A stretch of 64,000 nucleotides of DNA from Rhynchopus sp. YZ270_cl-10 (taxonomy: Eukaryota > Euglenozoa > Diplonemea > Diplonemida > Diplonemidae). The position numbers and the translations under genes were made by a program. Location: assembly GCA_964035575.1 (NCBI GenBank), contig OZ037884.1, forward strand, positions 1 to 64,000. The letters are read 5' to 3'. The notes under the pieces were generated by a model. The model was not told where the DNA came from. It did no database searches and saw only the letters and a list, made by a program, of their open reading frames with translations. How positions within the stretch are numbered: position 1 is the first letter of the stretch; each line of letters starts with the position of its first letter. Positions 26,976 through 35,496 of the stretch are shown here, piece by piece.

Positions 26976-27276
26976 ATAAATAACTGTTTCAACGACCAAA
27001 AAAAAAAAAATTTTTTTTTTTTTTATGGGGGTCGCGACCCGGGTCGCGGGGATCTCGGGGAAATGGTCGTCTTGTTCGCCTTTGTTGCTTATAAGGCCAT
27101 ATGACCCAAAAATTTTTTTTTCGACATCACAAAAAAAAAATTTTTTTTTTCCTAACAAAAAAAAAAAAAAAAATTTCACGCAGGGTCACCAAAAAAAAAA
27201 TTTTTTTTTTTTCGACTTTTCGACAGTCGGCCGACAGTCGGCCGACAGGGGCCGACACTGTCGACTTAGAGCCTTG

Positions 27277-28762
27277 TGTATAGTGATACGTGCGCACGTG
27301 GTGCGCACGCTGTGTATTGTGTTCCGTGCGCACGTAGTGAAGAGTTTACTGTGCGCACGTAGTGTATAGTGATACGTGCGCACGTGGTGCGCACGCTGCG
27401 TATAGTGTTCCGTGCGCACGTAGTGAAGAGTTTACTGTGCGCACGTAGTGTATAGTGATACGTGCGCACGTGGTGCGCACGCTGTGTATAGTGTTCCGTG
27501 CGCACGTAGTGAAGAGTTTACTGTGCGCACGTAGTGTATAGTGATACGTGCGCACGTGGTGCGCACGTAGTGTATAATGATACGTGCGCACGTAGTGTAT
27601 AGTGATACGTGCGCACGTGGTGCGCACGCTGTGTATAGTGTTCCGTGCGCACGTAGTGAAGAGTTTACTGTGCGCACGTAGTGTATAGTGATACGTGCGC
27701 ACGTGGTGCGCACGTAGTGTATAATGATACGTGCGCACGTAGTGAAGAGTTTACTGTGCGCACGTGGTGCGCACGTAGTGTATAGTGATACGTGCGCACG
27801 TGGTGCGCACGCTGTGTATAGTGTTCCGTGCGCACGTAGTGAAGAGTTTACTGTGCGCACGTAGTGTATAGTGATACGTGCGCACGTGGTGCGCACGTAG
27901 TGTATAATGATACGTGCGCACGTGGTGCGCACGCTGTGTCTTGTGTTCCGTGCGCACGTAGTGAAGAGTTTACTGTGCGCACGTAGTGTATAGTGATACG
28001 TGCGCACGTGGTGCGCACGCTGTGTATAGTGTTCCGTGCGCACGTAGTGAAGAGTTTACTGTGCGCACGTAGTGTATAGTGATACGTGCGCACGTGGTGC
28101 GCACGCTGTGTATAGTGTTCCGTGCGCACGTAGTGAAGAGTTTACTGTGCGCACGTGGTGCGCACGTAGTGTATAGTGATACGTGCGCACGTGGTGCGCA
28201 CGCTGTGTATAGTGTTCCGTGCGCACGTAGTGAAGAGTTTACTGTGCGCACGTAGTGTATAGTGATACGTGCGCACGTGGTGCGCACGCTGTGTATAGTG
28301 TTCCGTGCGCACGTAGTGAAGAGTTTACTGTGCGCACGTGGTGCGCACGTAGTGTATAGTGATACGGGCGCACGTGGTGCGCACGTAGTGTATAATGATA
28401 CGTGCGCACGTAGTGAAGAGTTTACTGTGCGCACGTGGTGCGCACGTAGTGTATAGTGTACTGTGCGCACGTGGTGCGCACGTAGTGTATAGTGATACGT
28501 GCGCACGTGGTGCGCACGCTGTGTATAGTGTTCCGTGCGCACGTAGTGAAGAGTTTACTGTGCGCACGTGGTGCGCACGTAGTGTATAGTGATACGTGCG
28601 CACGTGGTGCGCACGCTGCGTATAGTGTTCCGTGCGCACGTAGTGAAGAGTTTACTGTGCGCACGTAGTGTATAGTGATACGTGCGCACGTGGTGCGCAC
28701 GTAGTGTATAGTGATACGTGCGCACGTGGTGCGCACGTAGTGTATAATGATACGTGGTGAGC
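27277..28762. repeat. CpG-rich palindromic satellite, right block
   Basis: This continues the same 25/36-bp module satellite after the inserted TIR element, in register with the left block. Part of it (27,751-28,129) matches left-block sequence 3,553 bp upstream. The block ends at about 28,762, where the direct repeat of the retroelement begins. Confidence 0.95.
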
Positions 28763-28790
28763 ATATGTGGTACTTAGTGTATATTCATAC

Positions 28791-28930
28791 CTCGTACGGA
28801 TCCCCCTTCTTCCTGTTGCGATCCGCCAGCACTCCGTCTACTAGCCGGAGCAGTACTCCTTGCTGCTCGTAGTATTCCACCTTCTTGTTCAGCGTGCGGT
28901 ACACCTTCCGTATCGCTATGACGGGGTCAC
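28791..28930 (-). other. Orphan exon-like segment, copy 1
   Basis: On the minus strand, a 140-bp open segment (46 codons plus 2 bases) is bounded by a TTACAG acceptor, with TACTAAAC 10-15 bases upstream resembling a branch point, and a GAG|GTATGA donor. The reading is DPVIAIRKVYRTLNKKVEYY then EQQGVLLRLVDGVLADRNRK, ending KGDPYE. Composition is protein-like (charged, low in repeats), unlike the surrounding AT-rich and satellite DNA. No partner exons are visible nearby, and I do not recognise the protein. It could be a captured host exon or a relic. Confidence 0.5.
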
Positions 28931-29079
28931 CTGTAATGTTGTTTAGTAGTACATAGAGTATAGACCAATTATTATGGTATTGCTGTAATATTTATCAAAT
29001 AATAGAATGTGTATAACCTATAATTAGAACATTGTCACTTGAATAATATATCAATGCTTCCATGCGCATGTAGTGAGGA

Positions 29080-29838
29080 GTGCTACGTGCGCACGTAGTG
29101 TATAGTGTACTGTGCGCACGTGGTGCGCACGTAGTGTATAGTGATACGTGCGCACGTGGTGCGCACGCTGTGTTTAGTGTTCCGTGCGCACGTGGTGCGC
29201 ACGTAGTGAAGAGTGAACTGTGCGCACGCTGTGTTATGTGCACTGTGCGCATGCTGTGTATGGTGAACTGTGCGCACGTAGTGTATGGTGTACTGTGCGC
29301 ACGTAGTGAAGAGTGAGCTGTGCGCACACTGTGTGTAGTGTACTGTGCGCACGCTGTGTATGGTGAACTGTGCGCACGTAGTGAAGAGTGAACTGTGCGC
29401 ACGCTGTGTTATGTGCACTGTGCGCATGCTGTGTATGGTGAACTGTGCGCACGTAGTGTATGGTGTACTGTGCGCACGTAGTGAAGAGTGAGCTGTGCGC
29501 ACACTGTGTGTAGTGTACTGTGCGCACGCTGTGTACGGTGAACTGTGCGCACGTAGTGTATGGTGTACTGTGCGCACGTAGTGAAGAGTGAACTGTGCGC
29601 ACAGTGAACTGTGCGCACACTGTGTGTAGTGTACTGTGCGCACGCTGTGTATGGTGAACTGTGCGCACGTAGTGTATGGTGTACTGTGCGCACGTAGTGA
29701 AGAGTGAACTGTGCGCACGCTGTGTATGGTGTACTGTGCGCACGTAGTGAAGAGTGAACTGTGCGCACACTGTGTATAGTGTACTGTGCGCACGTAGTGT
29801 AGTGATACGTGCGCACCACGTGCGCACGTATCACTACA
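29080..29838. repeat. Diverged satellite block inside the left direct repeat
   Basis: Modules of 25 bp and related lengths begin GTGCGCAC, as in the main satellite, but carry different tails (GCTGTGTATGGTGAACT, GTAGTGAAGAGTGAACT, ACTGTGTGTAGTGTACT). A shorter version of the same block lies at 35,650-36,315 in the right repeat. Confidence 0.9.
29798..29838. repeat. Perfect 18-bp stem, 5-nt loop hairpin
   Basis: TGTAGTGATACGTGCGCA, loop CCACG, then the exact reverse complement. It closes the satellite block in the left direct repeat and recurs at 36,275-36,315. Confidence 0.92.
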
Positions 29839-30559
29839 TTACGCCTATAACACCCCCAATCGGTCGATTCCATGCATATTTCACACCCCCAGATATATGT
29901 GCCCATGGGGTGCCAGACCCCAAAATCATGATTTTTTCATGATTTTTGGCCCGATGCACTGACCTGCAGGGCCATACCGTCTACCGGGGCAACCATATTT
30001 TTGAAAAATCAGCCTTGCATAGGGCCCAGTATGTCCCACAGGGTATGTTGCCCCAGTTTCAGGTCCCTGCACAAGCCAAACCAATATTTTAAATCCATTT
30101 TTTTGAAATAAATATTTTTGAAAAAAAATCGTGATTTTTGGGATTTTGGTGATTTTTACAGTTTTGCACACCCTGAAAATCGATTTTTTCGGCTCCGCCG
30201 GTGAAATATCGACATAATTTAGGTATGTTATGTGCATAATATACCCATTAGAGCCCATTCAAGTCACATTCCGACCATTTTTCGTGAAAAAATGCAACTT
30301 TTTGTCACCGTGACCCCCAAAAATGACGATTTTTTGGTCGATTTTTTCGGCCAAAAATTTTTGTATACAACAGACGAAGCGGTACGCGTACGGTTGTAAA
30401 GAAATAATACAGACCGAAATGTTTGGGCGTCTTCGGTTCGAATGATTGGAATTGTGTGTGTAGTTCAGACATAAATACTGGATCTTCTATCTTGTTCTTT
30501 TATTCATTGTTTTCCTTTCATTGCCCTTTGCTTGTGCTCCCCGACTCCAATTCAACCAA

Positions 30560-30570
30560 CACTTACAGAG
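30560..30570 (+). promoter_or_regulatory. Candidate splice or trans-splice acceptor upstream of gag
   Basis: A pyrimidine-rich stretch (about 30,487-30,560) ends in ACTTACAG with AG at 30,567-30,568, 70 bases before the gag ATG. Similar pyrimidine-rich sequence and AG precede the host genes here. Function is inferred. Confidence 0.35.
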
Positions 30571-30598
30571 GGGGGTCAAAAAGTTATTAGCGTTTTTC

Positions 30599-30602
<4 letters not shown>

Positions 30603-30638
<36 letters not shown>
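30603..30638 (+). repeat. 36-base poly(A) tract abutting the gag ATG
   Basis: An uninterrupted A run ends in the A of the gag start codon (30,639). If the acceptor at 30,568 is used, this lies in the 5' leader. Confidence 0.9.
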
Positions 30639-30641
<3 letters not shown>

Positions 30642-32318
30642 CCGTTTGAGGGCAGATCCAGAGACACTTTTGTTTTGGATGAGGTGGACTGGGTGAGCGC
30701 TAGACCTTTGCCTATTCCGGCGCAGCCCGCTCTCCTTCAACATGGTTGCGTCTTCCCCTCATGCCCCGTCGCACATACCTCGAAGTATTGCTGGATCTGC
30801 GGATACGGCGCCCATCAGCAGTGTGTCAAGGATAAGCTCCCCACGCAAGCCATCGCCGCCGCTTTTCTCGTCAATTACCACACCGGTGAGTTTACCTGCC
30901 CTGTATGCGCCTGGGTGGACGAGGAGCCGGCCGATGTAGACCCTGTTGCGAACCTGCCTCAGCCGCCACTACACCAGGATCCTGAGCCTATTCCGCAGGG
31001 GGACCCGATTCAGGACCAGCCGCAGCCTCAGTTGGCACAGCTCATTGCACAGCTCATCGCACAGCAGCAGGACCAGCCGCCACCGCAGCTACCCGTACCG
31101 CAGGAACAGCAGCAGCCAGGGCACGTGGCGCAGCATCCGCAGCCGCCTGTGCTCCCGGCGCAGCATCCCGTACATCAAAACCAGCAGCAGCCAGGGCACG
31201 TGGCGCAGCATCCGCAGCCGCCTGTGCTCCCGGCGCAGCATCCCGTACATCAAAACCAGCAGCAGCCAGGGCACGTGGCGCAGCATCCGCAGCCGCCTGT
31301 GCTCCCGGCGCAGCATCCCGTACATCAAAACCAGCAGCAGCCAGGGCACGTGGCGCAGCATCCGCAGCCGCCTGTGCTCCCGGCGCAGCTCCCAGGACAG
31401 CCGAATCAGCAGCCGCCTCCGCAGATGGCGCAGCTTCCTGCCCAAGGTCTCGCGCAGGCCATCGCGCAGCTACTCGGGCCTCACGCGGCCCCCCCGCCGG
31501 GTCCGCAGCAGCAGCAGCAGCAGCAGCAGCAGCCGGCACAGCTGATCGCGCAGCTCCTGGCCCTACCGGCCCAACAGCCCCCTCCTGCCCAGCAAGCCCA
31601 GCCGCCGGCCCCGGGCGCGGCTCAGCAGCAGGGGGTCCCTCAGCAGGCGCAAGCCGTGCCCCAGCTTGATGCGCTGGCGCCGATCCTGCAGCAACTCTTG
31701 GCTCCGCAGCTGGCCCTACAAAACGTCATCCGGGACGTGGCCCAGCTGCGGAGCCAAGCCGGTATGGCCCTCCCCCACAATTTTAACCCCTTTTGTGCCA
31801 TTGATTGGCGTCCCTTCCTCCACAACCCACAGAAGATCGACGTACTTCGCTGGAAGCTGAAGGAGGAAGGCGGCGCACCCGCGGTTGCCTTGCGCTCCCT
31901 CCCTGCCGCCGCTAGCGCAGAAGATTGTGCCCTCGCACAAGCGCACGACAGAGTGCACGCCACTCTCTCGGGAATGCGCCGCGAGGACCCCCCCGCCAAC
32001 GACGACCGCTTGTCCGACCTCCACCAACTGCTCACTTGGGCATATCGGTGTTTGTTGGTCAAGAAGTATGATCTCGCAACGGGACATGCTTACCTTGTGC
32101 TGGCACTCGAGAAGGATTGGCAATCCTTTTCGAAGGGCCACCAGGCACGCTACTCCGACCAGGCCATACGGACTGGGAAGGACGCGGCCCTGGATCGCAA
32201 GGACCGGTTTCGAGGGTCGCGGGGGTCGGGGAACAAGCGAGAGAGGGATACCGATAGGGAGCAGGGAAAGGGGGGGAAGCAGGGGGGGAAGCAGGGGACA
32301 AAACCTGCGACGCAATGA
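30639..32318 (+). CDS. Gag-like protein with PHD/RING-like zinc finger (ORF1)
   Basis: A 559-residue ORF starting right after the poly(A) tract. Near residues 36-90 it has cysteine and histidine pairs (CVFPSC, CWIC, HQQC, CPVC) spaced like a C4HC3 PHD/RING-type finger. A long Pro/Gln-rich segment follows, with about four 25-residue repeats and a polyglutamine run, then a conserved-looking globular part (about residues 375-500, from HNFNPFCAIDWRPF) and a basic tail rich in Lys, Arg, Gly and Gln. Position, basic tail and place in the element suggest the nucleoprotein (Gag) role of ORF1 in DIRS-type elements. There is no retroviral zinc knuckle. The ORF ends CAA TGA CTA G, and the recombinase frame continues after it without a break. 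Confidence 0.75.
31106..31395 (+). repeat. 75-bp coding tandem repeat in gag, ~3.8 copies
   Basis: Units begin CAGCAGCCAGGGCACGTGG at 31,111, 31,186, 31,261 and 31,336 and are essentially identical. They encode a 25-residue Pro/Gln/His-rich unit (GHVAQHPQPPVLPAQHPVHQ plus NQQQP). Near-identity indicates recent expansion. Confidence 0.95.
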
Positions 32319-32322
32319 CTAG
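32313..32322 (+). promoter_or_regulatory. Overlapping stop/start with UGA-CUAG readthrough-type context
   Basis: The sequence CAATGACTAG does two jobs. In the gag frame, TGA is followed by CTAG, the context known to promote readthrough (UGA CUA, as at alphavirus opal stops and some cellular genes), and the frame stays open into the recombinase. One base earlier, ATG (32,315) forms an ATGA stop/start overlap opening the RT frame, a pattern used for termination-reinitiation in some retrotransposons. Use of either is inference. Confidence 0.45.
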
Positions 32323-35080
32323 GGTCCGCTCTTCCGAGCAACTCTCATCAAGATTCTTTTTACTCTCACCTTCTTTTCCCCCCCCCCTCCAAGTGGGGAC
32401 GTTCCCGTCAGGTAGTAGCGTCTTTGGGAACTTTTCAGAGGGAACAGATCGAGGCCTCCCTCAGGGAAACCCTCGTTCAGTCCCTCGCCCCGTCCACCCA
32501 GTCCTCGATGCAGAGTGTTTTACGCACATACCTGCAATTCAAGGAAAACTGGGAGTGGGCGACGGGCCAGTCCCTGGAACACGCGGTGGCGGTACTCTTG
32601 TTTGCAGAAAAGAAGCGGGGAGAGGGGGCAAAAAAGTCCACAGTCCTTCAGTATACCATGTCCCTAGCGGGTGCACTGAAGAGGCTGGATGGAGACCTGA
32701 TTTCCCACTCCCAGCTCGTACAAGATTATCGCCAGGCCCTCAAAAGAGGCGGCGCATTGCTCTCGGAGCGCCAGGCGAAACCTGCCCTGTTTTCACAGGT
32801 GCAGACAGTTCTGGATCGGCTTCCGATGGGGGTGCTCCGTCTCGCCATTGCTTTGTGTTGGGCGGGGGCGGCTCGTGCGTCGGACGTGCTGCGCTTGAGA
32901 AGGTCGGAGCTAGTGATTCGGTCGGACTCGTCGATCCAGGTGCACTGGACAAAGACGAAGTCCGATCCTTATCAACTAGGTCGCTTCTCGGGAGTGGTGC
33001 TCCGTCCTCAAGAGACCCGTCTTCTTTTTGTTCACCTCTCCTCCCTCACCCCCCAACAACAACTTTTCCCTTTTTCTCTAACGACAAAGGTCATCTCGGA
33101 CGAGTTGAAGAAGACCTGCCCGGCGCTCACGTCCCACTCTCTCAGAAGGGGGGCGGTGCAGCACCTGGTGGGCCGGAATGTGGACCTCGAGATGATTCGC
33201 CAGCTCACCCGTCACGCGGACGTGAACTCCGTCGTGCGTTATGCGCACGAGGCGGGGGGTTCGGTCGCGGCGAGTTCGGCGGAAACATCGCGACTCCTCC
33301 TATCCTAAATCCCGCTTTCCCCTCCCCTTTATTTACACCGTGTTCTCAAAGCTTGTTTACTAATCCTTCTTTTTATTCTGCTCCATTTTCTCCTTCCCCC
33401 CCTCCCTTTTCTGTGTCTACGTGTGAGGAAGAAGACTACGGGCCGGGCCTCGACTCGCTATATGATTCTGTTTGTGTGGTTAAGATTCATAAGTCGAGTG
33501 TCAGGGCCCCGGCTGTGGTTAGCCTTTCTGAGAAGCTTGCACCCATTTGTTCCTCCTTTCTGCATTTGGATAGAGTGAAAGAACTGGACAGAGAAGGTGA
33601 GCTCAAAGGGATTTTAGATCTTATTACTGATCCCAAATGTTTTTACTCAGCCTTCAGACCGGGGTCTCTGGACCTCATTTTTTCCAACCCCAGTGTTTTT
33701 TCGTCGTCTATCTCCAGAAACATGGCACACCATCTGGACAGGTTATTGGAATACGGGGTTGTTAAACGTGTGTCAGCTCGTCAAACAGTGGTATTGCACG
33801 CATTCACCGTACCTAAGAAATCTGCGGGTGTTCGTTTTGTCGCAGATGGGCGTAAATTGAATAAGTTAATGTACCGGCCTCCTGAGATGCTTCTTCCGAA
33901 GATACCTCAGGTGATCGACAGAGTTCTGGAGTCTTCCTGGGCAGTACTTGCGGACGGCAAAAGTTGGTTTTACCAATTTGGCCTACACGAGGAAATCCAG
34001 GCTTTTTTCGGTATCAATCTGGGTCATCAGAGAGGAGATTTCATCCAAACCAGACTCATTGCTATGTGCATGGGGTGGTCTTTCGCACCTTGTATTGCTC
34101 ACCGCACTGCGAGGGTGCTCCTCCCTGATGACTCGGGTGTTACCTGGGTGGACAACTTCATTGTTTTAGATAAGTCTCGCGAGGCTGTTACTTTTTCGTT
34201 TTCTCAGTTTTTAGCACGTTGTAAACACGTGAATGCTGTGCTAAACTTAGAAGATGAGTTTTACGGTGAACCGTTGCAAGTTTTTTGTGCCTTAGGAATT
34301 GAGTTTGATTTGGTGAATCACCGTTTTCGCGCTGCGCACAAGTGGGTCACCAAGTTGTTAAACTGTGAGGAATGGGAAAAGGTCAAGTCAAATTCTTGCA
34401 CTATTCGCCAATTTTTCAAAGTTTTTGGTTCTTTGGTGTGGAACTCTTATTCTGTTCGTTCACCCCTTTGCTACCTTCCATCTTCCCTTTCTTTTATCCG
34501 TGATGTGGCGCGGACCACTACCCAGTCACCCGAGGCGTGGGACTTACCCCTCGATGTCAGGAGCTCTACCCTCGCCGAGCTCTCACTCCGTATGAGCGAA
34601 GTAGAGGTGAACAATTGGCAAGGGAAGCGTCCGACACAGGAGGTAACTGTGTGGTCTGATGCGTCTCAGGAAGGGTGGGCGGCGGTTTTCGAAGGTGAGA
34701 AGGAAACGGTCGCTCAGGGTCTGTTTACAGAGAACCCCGAGTGGCATATTTATATTAAAGAAATTTTTGCGGCGGCTAAAGCCATCCAACTTACCGCTTC
34801 CATGTTTAATAATAAAAAAGTTTTGTTGATGGTTGACAACATGGCTGCTGTGTACAGCATTCAACGGGGCCATTCGTCCAACTTCATCTCAAATACACTC
34901 TTGGCCAAATCATTTCGAATCGCTGAAGAAGCGAATTTGTATATCGTGTGCACTTGGGTATCTACTCTGGTTCAGAAGGCGGTTCGCGTCTTCCCTCTGC
35001 TGCTTCTCCTCCTGTGCGGTTGGGACGTACGTCCCAAATCCGAGGCTGCGGACCTCGGGAGCTGTAGTAAGGGGGAATAA
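32315..35080 (+). CDS. Reverse transcriptase - RNase H (ORF3)
   Basis: The frame is open from the ATG overlapping the gag stop, for 921 codons. RT/RNase H homology begins only after about residue 370 (about 33,430). The first ~330 codons lie over the recombinase gene in another frame and look unlike a folded domain. RT motifs: FTVPKKSAGVRFVADGRKLN (residues 497-516), catalytic Asp547 in VLADGKSWFYQ, MGWSFAP, and Asp613 in WVDNF, where the usual second Asp of YxDD is Asn614. RNase H: Asp782 (VWSDAS), Glu816 (KEIFAAAK), Asp841 (MVDNMAA). The C-terminal end lacks the usual final RNase H motif and runs into a hydrophobic stretch, so the copy may be damaged there. An internal ATG at 33,722 is an alternative start but would remove the RT fingers. 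Confidence 0.8.
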   Translation: MTRVRSSEQLSSRFFLLSPSFPPPLQVGTFPSGSSVFGNFSEGTDRGLPQGNPRSVPRPVHPVLDAECFTHIPAIQGKLGVGDGPVPGTRGGGTLVCRKEAGRGGKKVHSPSVYHVPSGCTEEAGWRPDFPLPARTRLSPGPQKRRRIALGAPGETCPVFTGADSSGSASDGGAPSRHCFVLGGGGSCVGRAALEKVGASDSVGLVDPGALDKDEVRSLSTRSLLGSGAPSSRDPSSFCSPLLPHPPTTTFPFFSNDKGHLGRVEEDLPGAHVPLSQKGGGAAPGGPECGPRDDSPAHPSRGRELRRALCARGGGFGRGEFGGNIATPPILNPAFPSPLFTPCSQSLFTNPSFYSAPFSPSPPPFSVSTCEEEDYGPGLDSLYDSVCVVKIHKSSVRAPAVVSLSEKLAPICSSFLHLDRVKELDREGELKGILDLITDPKCFYSAFRPGSLDLIFSNPSVFSSSISRNMAHHLDRLLEYGVVKRVSARQTVVLHAFTVPKKSAGVRFVADGRKLNKLMYRPPEMLLPKIPQVIDRVLESSWAVLADGKSWFYQFGLHEEIQAFFGINLGHQRGDFIQTRLIAMCMGWSFAPCIAHRTARVLLPDDSGVTWVDNFIVLDKSREAVTFSFSQFLARCKHVNAVLNLEDEFYGEPLQVFCALGIEFDLVNHRFRAAHKWVTKLLNCEEWEKVKSNSCTIRQFFKVFGSLVWNSYSVRSPLCYLPSSLSFIRDVARTTTQSPEAWDLPLDVRSSTLAELSLRMSEVEVNNWQGKRPTQEVTVWSDASQEGWAAVFEGEKETVAQGLFTENPEWHIYIKEIFAAAKAIQLTASMFNNKKVLLMVDNMAAVYSIQRGHSSNFISNTLLAKSFRIAEEANLYIVCTWVSTLVQKAVRVFPLLLLLLCGWDVRPKSEAADLGSCSKGE
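32319..33308 (+). CDS. Tyrosine recombinase (ORF2), in frame with gag
   Basis: The open frame runs from the codon after the gag TGA to the stop at 33,306-33,308. There is no ATG before the middle of the first core-binding helix (SSMQSVLRTYL, 32,508), so expression probably needs readthrough or another route. The core-binding region (LRETLVQSLAPSTQSS...) is followed by the catalytic domain. Its signature residues are Arg in AARASDVLRL (32,874), Lys in HWTKTKSD, His and Arg in HSLRRG (33,135 and 33,144), His in TRHAD (33,213) and the nucleophile Tyr in VVRYAHE (33,240). All catalytic positions are intact. Family knowledge: it integrates a circular cDNA by strand exchange, without target duplication. 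Confidence 0.88.
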   Translation, partial: LGSALPSNSHQDSFYSHLLFPPPSKWGRSRQVVASLGTFQREQIEASLRETLVQSLAPSTQSSMQSVLRTYLQFKENWEWATGQSLEHAVAVLLFAEKKRGEGAKKSTVLQYTMSLAGALKRLDGDLISHSQLVQDYRQALKRGGALLSERQAKPALFSQVQTVLDRLPMGVLRLAIALCWAGAARASDVLRLRRSELVIRSDSSIQVHWTKTKSDPYQLGRFSGVVLRPQETRLLFVHLSSLTPQQQLFPFSLTTKVISDELKKTCPALTSHSLRRGAVQHLVGRNVDLEMIRQLTRHADVNSVVRYAHEAGGSVAASSAETSRLLLS

Positions 35081-35150
35081 TATAAATATGAGGAAACGCA
35101 TAGGTAATGTATAATAAGACATACGGAGCTCGTACTCCCTCTTCGCCTGT

Positions 35151-35264
35151 CGTGCCGGTCGGCACGCCAGCTCCAGCCTACGCTGGAGGTGGGGTCGCCA
35201 CGCCTCCTCGACCACTCCATTCTCGGAGTGGTCGAGTGCTGCCTGGAACTCAAATTCCAGGCAG
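35151..35264 (+). other. Cluster of four perfect stem-loops 3' of the RT gene
   Basis: Consecutive hairpins: CGTGCCG-GT-CGGCACG (35,151-35,166), CTCCAGC-CTAC-GCTGGAG (35,171-35,188), CTCGACCACTCC-ATTCTC-GGAGTGGTCGAG (35,207-35,236) and CTGCCTGGAA-CTCAAA-TTCCAGGCAG (35,239-35,264). They lie between the RT stop and the right direct repeat, where a structured 3' RNA region would be expected. Function is unknown. Confidence 0.85.
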
Positions 35265-35356
35265 CTCGGCGGCGGCTGCTCCCCCTGGGGTCCGTACTCC
35301 TCGCGCTGTAAAAAGTAGTATGAATTATATATGTGGTACTTAGTGTATATTCATAC

Positions 35357-35496
35357 CTCGTACGGATCCCCCTTCTTCCTGTTGCGATCCGCCAGCACTC
35401 CGTCTACTAGCCGGAGCAGTACTCCTTGCTGCTCGTAGTATTCCACCTTCTTGTTCAGCGTGCGGTACACCTTCCGTATCGCTATGACGGGGTCAC
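35357..35496 (-). other. Orphan exon-like segment, copy 2
   Basis: It is identical in sequence and splice-site context to 28,791-28,930, 6,566 bp away. Lack of decay between copies fits either recent duplication or sequence homogenisation of the two repeats. Confidence 0.5.

Larger units (their letters stand above)
25026..27276. mobile_element. 2.25-kb non-autonomous TIR element inserted in the satellite
   Basis: The element starts CAAGGCTCTAAGTCGACAGT and ends with the reverse complement (ACTGTCGACTTAGAGCCTTG), giving perfect 22-23 bp terminal inverted repeats. It has a 7-8 bp target duplication. Subterminal regions carry repeated GACACA/TGTGTC motifs on the left and GTCGGCCGAC motifs on the right. 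The interior has (A)n(T)n tracts, a roughly 170-bp degenerate repeat, a 20-bp tandem array and long GC-rich hairpins. No convincing transposase is present; the ORFs are short and low-complexity. TIR and duplication lengths would fit a hAT- or P-like DNA transposon mobilised in trans. Superfamily assignment is inference. Confidence 0.82.
28763..30338 (+). repeat. Left 1.5-kb direct repeat of the retroelement
   Basis: From ATATGTGGTACTTAGTG to GACGATTTTTTGGT, it matches 35,329-36,815 nearly base for base outside the satellite part, where the two copies differ in module number (1,576 against 1,487 bp). It contains an orphan exon, an AT-rich spacer (about 28,940-29,060), a diverged satellite block, a perfect hairpin and an AT-rich tail related to the 372-bp tandem repeats. 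Confidence 0.9.

Noticed and set aside
10867-28762. CRISPR-like array (regular dyad repeats)
   Set aside because: The spacers are themselves repeated modules, there are no cas genes, and the genome is eukaryotic.
10873-28764. Over a hundred satellite ORFs (RAHHVRTYHYTL-type peptides)
   Set aside because: They follow satellite module boundaries, recur on both strands and have no unique sequence.
30425-30446. tRNA or pol III box B (GGTTCGAAT)
   Set aside because: Only a box-B-like string; no matching acceptor stem or anticodon arm could be built around it.
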